Source of the DNA: Armillaria gallica
Taxonomy: Eukaryota > Basidiomycota > Agaricomycetes > Agaricales > Physalacriaceae
Length of the DNA: 64,000 nucleotides
Direction of reading: 5' to 3'
NCBI GenBank assembly: GCA_037576215.1
Contig: JBANDB010000005.1
Span: 3,968,001-4,032,000 of the forward strand
Numbering within the stretch: the stretch's first letter is position 1; every line of letters begins with the position of its first letter. The position numbers and the translations under genes were made by a program. The notes under the pieces were generated by a model that saw nothing but the letters and a program-made list of their open reading frames with translations, did not search any database and was not told the origin of the DNA. Below, one piece after another: positions 57,893-64,000 of this stretch.

Positions 57893-59706
57893 ATGTCGAC
57901 AGAGCAGAAGAAGGGTGAGTATTCGCTTTCACTATCTTTCCACAGGTGTACTAACTAAAGGTCGCCAATAGCTTTACCTTTCGCGGCGAATTTCGCTGCT
58001 GGTGCTATCGCCGGTGTATCAGAGATTTTGACCTTCTATCCCCTCGGTATGCTGCCTGTTCTCATACTGTATTTTCCCAGACTCAATCGTTCTGTTTGCA
58101 ACTAGATGTCGTGAGTCATGACCCTATCTCTCCGTGTGGGGTAAATAATTTCCTGATCGACGTTGACAGGTTAAAACACGGATGCAGCTGGAAACTGGGA
58201 AGTCACAACATGGTTTGTTAGGAAGTTTCAAGAGCATCATCAAGGAAGAGGGGTGAGTTATAGTGACCTTTGGCACACGACCATCAACTAAGTTTTCCTT
58301 AGTGCAGGAAGGTTGTACAGAGGTCCATGCCCCTAACTCTATGCTTTTTACATTAACCTGATGTTCCTCAAGGTTTGGTACCACCTCTACTCCTCGAGGC
58401 ACCCAAGCGTGCCGTGAAATTGTGCGTTACATTCCTCGGAAACTGTGGTTCTGGAACGTCCGCGGCGACAGGCGCGAAGTATGGAGAAACGGCCCGACGA
58501 GCTCTCACTTCTCCTCGAGCTTGTCTCCGCAACCACCGAGAGGTTTTCCGGACTTTTACTCCCACTCTAACACCTAATTTACAGCGCAGCCAATGATTTC
58601 TGGGGTAAAACCTACCTAGGGCTCACCGGGGAGACAAAAATGACACAAACCCTGTCGGTGTTAACCGGATGCAGCGCGGGTGCAACCGTAAGTCTTTTCG
58701 ACGCGTCATTTCGCACCATTATTCTCGTAATTGACTGCCTATGTAGGAAAGTTTTGTTGTCGTACCCTTTGAGCTCGTGAAGATCAAGTACGAGACGCGT
58801 TCAAGGGTCCCGATCAGGTGCTAAAATTGGAACAGACTTCAAGATAAGACTAGCACATTCAAGGGCCCAATGGACGTCGTCTCCCAAGTTATCAAGAAGG
58901 AGGGCGTTTTAGGACTGTATGCTGGCATGGAGGCGACTTTCTGGAGGCAAGTTTCTCACAAATCCTGTCAGAAGTGGGAGTGGAACGGAGTGCGGAATTC
59001 CACGAAAGGCGGTCCGGTCTTTTAGCCGGGTGGTCTTTGTTCTAATTCCGGGCCCACATGACCTTCTCGCGTCCCGACACCGACCGACACGAACACTTAC
59101 TGGTCCTCTATAGGCATCTTTATTGGAATGGTGGTTATTTCGGTTGCATCTTCCAGGTTCGGGCATTATTGCCTAAGGCAGAGGTTCGTCATTTACCCAT
59201 GCCTTCACTTGCATCTGTTCAATGTAACGCGCAGAACCAACAATCTGAGCTCCTGAACAATTTCATCTCTGGCTCCGTTGGAGGATTTGCTGGCACTGCA
59301 TTAAACACCCCGTATGTTTTCCTTCACCCGACACGCTCACGGCTCACGGCTCCCACAGATTCGACGTATGACATGTCTCCTGATCAACTTCGATTCGGCT
59401 TGTTAAGGTTTCATCCATAGGTTGTAAAATCGCGTATTCAAGGTTCCGCTAAGGTTCCCGGGGTTACCCCAAAGTACAACTGGACATACCCCGCTGTGGT
59501 CACCATCTTCCGTGAAGAAGGACCAGCGGCTCTGTACAAAGGTTTCGTTCCCAAGGTACTCCGTTTGGCTCCCGGAGGGGGAGTACTATTGCTCGTCGTG
59601 GAATTCACGCTCGGCGTCTTTAGACAAGGTAACATTCTTTTCTTTGATCTGAGTTCTAGACTTTTACGATCATCCTTTCCTAGCACTTGGGCCTCCATAT
59701 ATATAG
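57893..59706 (+). CDS. odc2: Mitochondrial 2-oxodicarboxylate carrier (Odc1/Odc2-like)
   Basis: Inner-membrane antiporter of 2-oxoadipate and 2-oxoglutarate, linking lysine metabolism to the matrix. About 300 residues in three ~100-residue SLC25 repeats: LPFAANFAAGAIAGVSEIL with YPLDVVKTRMQLE; MEAPKR-type segment LVPPLLLEAPKRAVKF; SFVVVPFELVKIKLQDKTST; LYWNGGYFGCIFQVRALLPK; NTPFDVVKSRIQGSAK; FVPKVLRLAPGGGVLLLVVE. All three Px[DE]xx[KR] motifs are present. The gene is densely split (about 13 exons). Repeat 1 and repeat 3 motifs each need a microexon (5 nt at 58106-58110, 7 nt at 59359-59365). One intron uses the GC donor AG|GCAAGT near 58947. The end is FRQ + ALGPPYI, TAG at 59704-59706. No lesion is seen. 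Confidence 0.9.
58106..58110 (+). other. 5-nt microexon (ATGTC) in carrier repeat 1
   Basis: Flanked by acceptor CAACTAG and donor GTGAGT. It completes Asp and adds Val in YPL-D-V-VKTR: the preceding exon ends CTC-G, this exon gives AT-GTC, the next begins GTT-AAA. Confidence 0.75.
59359..59365 (+). other. 7-nt microexon (ATTCGAC) in carrier repeat 3
   Basis: Flanked by acceptor CCCACAG and donor GTATGA. It supplies Pro (last base), Phe and Asp of NTP-F-D-VVKSR: the preceding exon ends ACC-CC, the next begins GTT-GTA-AAA. Confidence 0.75.
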
Positions 59707-61331
59707 GTACTAGAGGAGAGTTAGAAGCAGAGAATGATATCCACAGTCCAAATTTATTTGACACCGCACAGTAATGTTCATTGTGATTGTAGCACCTTGG
59801 AAGTGGCTGGTAGGCGTGGAGACTTCGTACGGAGATACTTGTTGTGGGAGCCGACCCTGTGGTTTGTACGTGGAGGTGGTGGTGGTACCGGCGCAAGGTC
59901 CCAATAATGAACGACCGGGTGACAACCATGCGCTGCGGCTTCGAAGTGAAATCACACAGCTGTTAAGTGCGTCTCGCGGAGTAGAGACTCTTTGCAGGGT
60001 ACATAATATTGATGTCCTCAGTTGTATCGCTAAGTACGTTTTTGATTTTTTTGTGTGTGTTTAATTCGGCACTCTGGTATCTGTAGATACATTTTCGGCT
60101 GTGCGAGTCGCGAGACATATATCCTTGTCCCTTCCCATCTGATTGTCTAGTACATCAAGAGGAGGTATCGGGTCTAATGCCCTCAGGCCATAGGCGTACC
60201 CCCCTTTGTGTGATCTTCCAGCGTACTCCACATCAAAATGCACTGCGTGTGATTGATCTATAGGGTCTCGTCCACAAGGAGTAGCAAAATAACATGAAAC
60301 TTCGGACTTTTCTGTGGGTGATCTCCGTATGAGCTGTACGGATCAAATACTACTGTAATGAATGCGACGATCCGCTACTTCTTCTCCTGCTCCGTGTTCC
60401 TGGTGACCATCCGTCAAAGTGAAACGTTTGACGAGCTTCAGTGAGCATTGAGTTGCCGCAAATAACATTAAGAGGCCGGCTCGAAAGGCCCATGCGGCGG
60501 AGGCTGTTTTTCATAAGGAAGGACGTGATGCGCAACTATTAGGATCGGAGATTTTGTCATGATCAATGGGAACTAGACAAAAATTCGATGGAGCTTTTTT
60601 CTTCTTTTTCCCAGCGCGGCCTGTAAATGTGCATCAAGTCATTAATAGTATGGCAACGGCCAGAATTTCCGAGAAACACTTGACATCGTGGCCACCCGCC
60701 CGCCGTCAAAGCGCCGCTTTTGCCATAATGGGAGAGTGGTAATCATCTGTTCGTTTATATATAGTTATGGGACGGTCATGCTTGACCGAGGTGCATAGCA
60801 TCGCTCGGGGGAAACTTACTCGCAGCCTGACAGACTAGGGGGAGTTTTACATAAATAAATATCTATCAAAATTGCTCATGCTCCCGCATTGACTTCATGT
60901 ACTAGCCTGACGTGCGCACCAATTCCTCCGATTGAGTGTTCCTCAGGTATTCGGTGATGATGAGACTGCTACTGACGACATTGGAGTAGCGAATGCACTA
61001 TGGCAGCTCCCTTAAAGCACGAACGTCTACGAACAAAGAGCGTGCTGGTGGTATTGGTTGGCATACAATGACAGTTAAGATGCTACCTATCGAAAACAAG
61101 ATGGATGCGCTGCGAAACGAATGTATATGAGTGAGTGCAGAGCAGGTACCGGCTTGTCTGCGATGAGATGCATGGATATGATGGAGAGCAAGCAGGGGGG
61201 CAAAAATACATGTTACAATATATGACGAAACCTCAAAAAACCATAGTATCCCTACAAAAAATCTGTTGCCCTGGTTAGCACATACGTACGTAGGCTAGTG
61301 GAAGGGACTTACGACAATAGTTCAATACCGT
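59707..61331. other. Intergenic, no gene recognised
   Basis: About 1.6 kb between the ends of the carrier gene (+) and the 61332 gene (-), so convergent. Only short ORFs without features occur. No tRNA-like fold or repeat was noticed. Confidence 0.45.
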
Positions 61332-63218
61332 TCAATACCGCAACGGCATGCGTCTACGCGACAGCCCTTCCGGCAGCCTCGGGACAGGGGGGATCTCAGA
61401 ACCAGGCAACTCCCTCCCGTTCTGATCAAACATCGCCTCAATCCTCTTAACGAACCTCTGTCTCGCTACTTCGCTCTTCTCGAGATCCATGATACTAGCT
61501 CGACTATCCCCACTCCATGTACTAAGTCTCCCCGTTGACGCTGCTCCACGGTCCAATCGGTACATCGTTGATCGTCCCGTACTCTTGTCCTCCTCCGGAT
61601 CCCGCGAGTAATCGTCGGAATCATAATCGTCGGTCTGATTATTCCTGTGCATGGCTTCTGGGGACTGATTACGGTCGAGAGCGACACGTATGTCTTCCCC
61701 GGAACTCGAATGCTCAGACGTCCGCTTGAAACGAGCAATTACATCACGCATGGGATCTGTATCAATGTCGGCAGGCTGTTCCTCGCCCCATCCATTAGGT
61801 AGCGTGTACAGATCTCTATACCGCCGGACCTTCACGCGTGCTTCAAGGCCTGGTTGGCTGGCCGACGTGATTGGACGCGAAGGGAACGGTGCCTCTTTCC
61901 CCCTCTTCGGGACAGACGGAGGCGCAACGGCAAAAGGGCTGTTCTGACGCTGCTGCACGGCAAAATAACTTTGGTCCTGATCCCTCGGGACTCTAGGCAA
62001 GGGGACCGTTGGGGGAGGACTGGGGGGAGGAAGTTCGTGATGGGATAGTAGGTGCGTCGGCGGGGGCTGTAGTGGTAACGGGAGGGGGGATCGCGATCGA
62101 GGAGATGGAACGATGTATTCCATGGATGGTATTACATCCCCGGAACCCCCAGAGCGACTACTTGGTGGCCTGGATTCTTCATTGACAGTCAGGTGGCCTG
62201 AATCTGAAACTGAGTATTTTGGCGTTGGCGTTGGTCCAGCACCCGGTACAGGAGAATTTACGCGTCGTGACAGGAAATAGGGACGCGGTTTGCTTGGGGA
62301 AGGAGCAGGTAAAGGTTCAACGACAGGAACAGGCGTCGGGATGGTAACATATGGTGACCAGGCCCCCGCAGATATTGGAGAAGTATCTTGTGCCTTGGAT
62401 GGGCCCCGTCCAACATTTTCGAGATAGAGCGGTTCAGGAATACGCTTTCCACTAGAGTGATGTCTTTGAATGAGCGTAGGTGATGGCGGGGATGGAGAAC
62501 GGGTAAGTGGGTACGAAATGGGTGGATATTTATTCTGCGATGTAGAAGAGGCGGAGGACGAAGCTGTGAGCTTGGAAAAGATGGAGTGGTTGGTGCTCGA
62601 GCTTCCGTGGTGATCACTGCTATCGCTGCTCGCGAAATTAACGCCGACCCGTCTCGTGGATTTGTGAGAAGCCGTGCTATGGGGAACGTTCGGGATTACC
62701 CCGTGGTCAAAAGTAGACTCTGGGGTATCGATAGAGTCCCTATCAAACTCTCTGAACCCATTGAACATAGCGATTGAAGGTGATGGCGTCGAAGAAATTG
62801 TAGAGGTATCATTGGAGGCAAATGGTGGTACCGGTGGAGGCAATGGTGGGTCCGTGTTTGCCCCGACATTGAGATCCCCAAGCGTCGTGGCAAAACGAGC
62901 AGCAATAGGAAGACGGAAAACAGGTAACGGCTCAGGAAGTGGTGGTGGAGACGGCTCGTGGAGATTTGTCTTAGACCTCGTGCCCAATCGAAAAATCCTG
63001 GACTTGGACTTTTTTGGCGTCGCCGATGCAGCAGACGTATACCCATCATCAGTTTCGTATCCCGTACCAGATGATTTCTTCTTCTTCAATAACTTTGTGC
63101 GAGACCGTCGCCCGTTGGCAGGGGGGATGGAGTCGGTCTCGTAATAACTGGCGTAGCCTTCAAGGTCGACATTGTCGACGGCTGCCTTCTTTCGTCTCCG
63201 CTCATCGCCCCTCGACAT
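61332..63218 (-). CDS. Large disordered basidiomycete protein with RG-PFP motif (~628 aa)
   Basis: One open exon. The frame extends to 63401 but begins there with TTG; the ATG at 63218 (MSRGDERRRKKAAVDNVDLE) sits in a pyrimidine-rich leader and is the likely start. The basic N-terminus contains YASYYETDSIPP and GTGYETDDGYTSAAS. A long Pro/Ser-rich region has repeated PPPLP, PSPP and SPPPT blocks that could bind SH3 or WW domains. PKRGKEAPFPSRPI is followed by VKVRRYRDLYTLPNGWGEEQ. The C-terminal part, EVARQRFVKRIEAMFDQNGR, may be helical. No enzyme domain. Similar PFP and YRDLY/LRDFY elements occur in the 47268 gene. Possibly a cell-cortex or scaffold protein, but that is only a guess. Confidence 0.72.
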   Translation of the reverse strand: MSRGDERRRKKAAVDNVDLEGYASYYETDSIPPANGRRSRTKLLKKKKSSGTGYETDDGYTSAASATPKKSKSRIFRLGTRSKTNLHEPSPPPLPEPLPVFRLPIAARFATTLGDLNVGANTDPPLPPPVPPFASNDTSTISSTPSPSIAMFNGFREFDRDSIDTPESTFDHGVIPNVPHSTASHKSTRRVGVNFASSDSSDHHGSSSTNHSIFSKLTASSSASSTSQNKYPPISYPLTRSPSPPSPTLIQRHHSSGKRIPEPLYLENVGRGPSKAQDTSPISAGAWSPYVTIPTPVPVVEPLPAPSPSKPRPYFLSRRVNSPVPGAGPTPTPKYSVSDSGHLTVNEESRPPSSRSGGSGDVIPSMEYIVPSPRSRSPLPLPLQPPPTHLLSHHELPPPSPPPTVPLPRVPRDQDQSYFAVQQRQNSPFAVAPPSVPKRGKEAPFPSRPITSASQPGLEARVKVRRYRDLYTLPNGWGEEQPADIDTDPMRDVIARFKRTSEHSSSGEDIRVALDRNQSPEAMHRNNQTDDYDSDDYSRDPEEDKSTGRSTMYRLDRGAASTGRLSTWSGDSRASIMDLEKSEVARQRFVKRIEAMFDQNGRELPGSEIPPVPRLPEGLSRRRMPLRY

Positions 63219-64000
63219 GGAAAAGAAAGACTGGAAAAGAGTGTAGTGGTAAGGGTGAAAAGTGCCAAAGCCAGCCCGGGCAGTGAAGAAACGAAATTTA
63301 ACCTTGTAAAGTGAGATGCCTTCCAAATTGACCAAACTGACGTCACAATCGTGACAGATCCCTAATCGGGAAGCTATCCAAGGGTCGTGGCACCATGGCA
63401 ACGTACAACATCTGTCTCCGCCTGTTCCTTGCCGGTGAAAAATATGTAAAAGGTGTAGACAGCAAATGCCTCTCTCTTATGTCTTCAGCTGCTGCTTGAA
63501 AAAAAAAACTACTGTGCGGGATCATACCTGATCATACTCGGTGAATAACCGAAGGTATCAATTTCGGACGTTCTGGTGGAAAAATGCATGCTGCCAGTCG
63601 AGGGGGTTCTCTTCTTCAACTCTTCTTTCCTTTATCTTTTCGTAAATTTCAGATGGCTTCGAGCGTCTGTAGGTTGTTCGTTTAACTCTGTTGCTTCGTG
63701 CTTTCTTGGACAGCCCTTCTCAATGTAAGTACTCGTCTTACTTTCGAATATGGCTAATAACTGTACCTGGATTACGGCAGAACCGTCGTGGAATGAAATC
63801 ACTTTCCATTGATACCTCCCACAACAAAGGCTTCGCGTGGTAAGATTTGGCCTATACTATAGCCCACTTCAATTCAATACAGATTGAACGTCAAGTACTT
63901 TGTTGAGATCATGAGGTAAACTCCCGTCGGTCCCGACGAACTCGACACTGGCAGACATCCGGTCATATATATGTATGGCGGCGGTCGGGTAATTCGCCGC
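63219..64000. other. Right-edge region, no complete gene
   Basis: It starts with the promoter of the 61332 gene. Further right, + strand splice-like signals (for example GTAAGTACTC at 63725, ACGGCAG near 63779 and GTAAGATTTG at 63840) hint at 5' exons of a gene continuing past the window, with a frame NRRGMKSLSIDTSHNKGF. This is too little to call. Confidence 0.3.

Noticed and set aside
59774..60064. 96-codon + strand ORF after the carrier gene
   Set aside because: It overlaps the carrier 3' flank, lacks any motif, and has Val/Gly-rich chance composition.
1..64000. tRNA, rRNA or snRNA genes
   Set aside because: I looked for T-loop GGTTCGAATCC-type sequences with matching arms and found none outside coding exons. 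A covariance-model scan would be needed to exclude them fully.

Overview
The window reads as nuclear DNA of a filamentous basidiomycete, most likely a mushroom-forming Agaricomycete. Genes are close together on both strands and are cut by many introns of about 50-60 bp. Several products are typical of that group: a Ste12 with an N-terminal homeodomain and C-terminal C2H2 fingers, an Msb1/Mug8 protein, a fungal CWCC-type deaminase-like protein, and Ser-rich single-pass membrane proteins. No rRNA, tRNA, CRISPR array or intact transposon was recognised. The gene models are my own splicing of the reading frames. Exon joins were chosen from GT/GC-AG signals plus family conservation, without transcript data.

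1-24 kb is a housekeeping block: a double-telobox Myb protein (cut by the window start), proteasome lid subunit Rpn9, intracellular GH2 beta-mannosidase, nucleoporin Nic96/Nup93 (+ strand), an Msb1/Mug8 morphogenesis protein with two opposite frame breaks in its tail, and an SHPRH-type SNF2 helicase with an internal RING finger.

24-44.5 kb is a more fluid region. It holds three paralogous SVOP-like MFS transporter genes. One, on the - strand, lacks an exon. Two lie in a roughly 4.1-kb head-to-tail duplication; the first of these looks intact and the second is decaying. Between them are a frame-broken hypothetical gene, prefoldin subunit 3, a CDA-fold deaminase-like gene, a small single-pass membrane protein, a 0.9-kb inverted-repeat structure and a Cys-rich secreted/type I membrane protein whose 3' part was caught in the duplication.

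44.8-64 kb returns to conserved genes: an M24B X-Pro aminopeptidase, two neighbouring disordered proteins, Ste12 (with a tandem repeat inside one intron), SRP9, a mitochondrial 2-oxodicarboxylate carrier whose two Px[DE]xx[KR] motifs are built with 5-nt and 7-nt microexons, and a large disordered protein sharing a short RG-x-x-x-PFP motif with the other two.

The genes do not form an obvious pathway cluster. I found no clear new multi-gene system. The strongest unusual signals are the carrier microexons, the decaying MFS duplication with a stop codon that may be spliced out, the repeat-filled Ste12 intron, and the deaminase-like gene.
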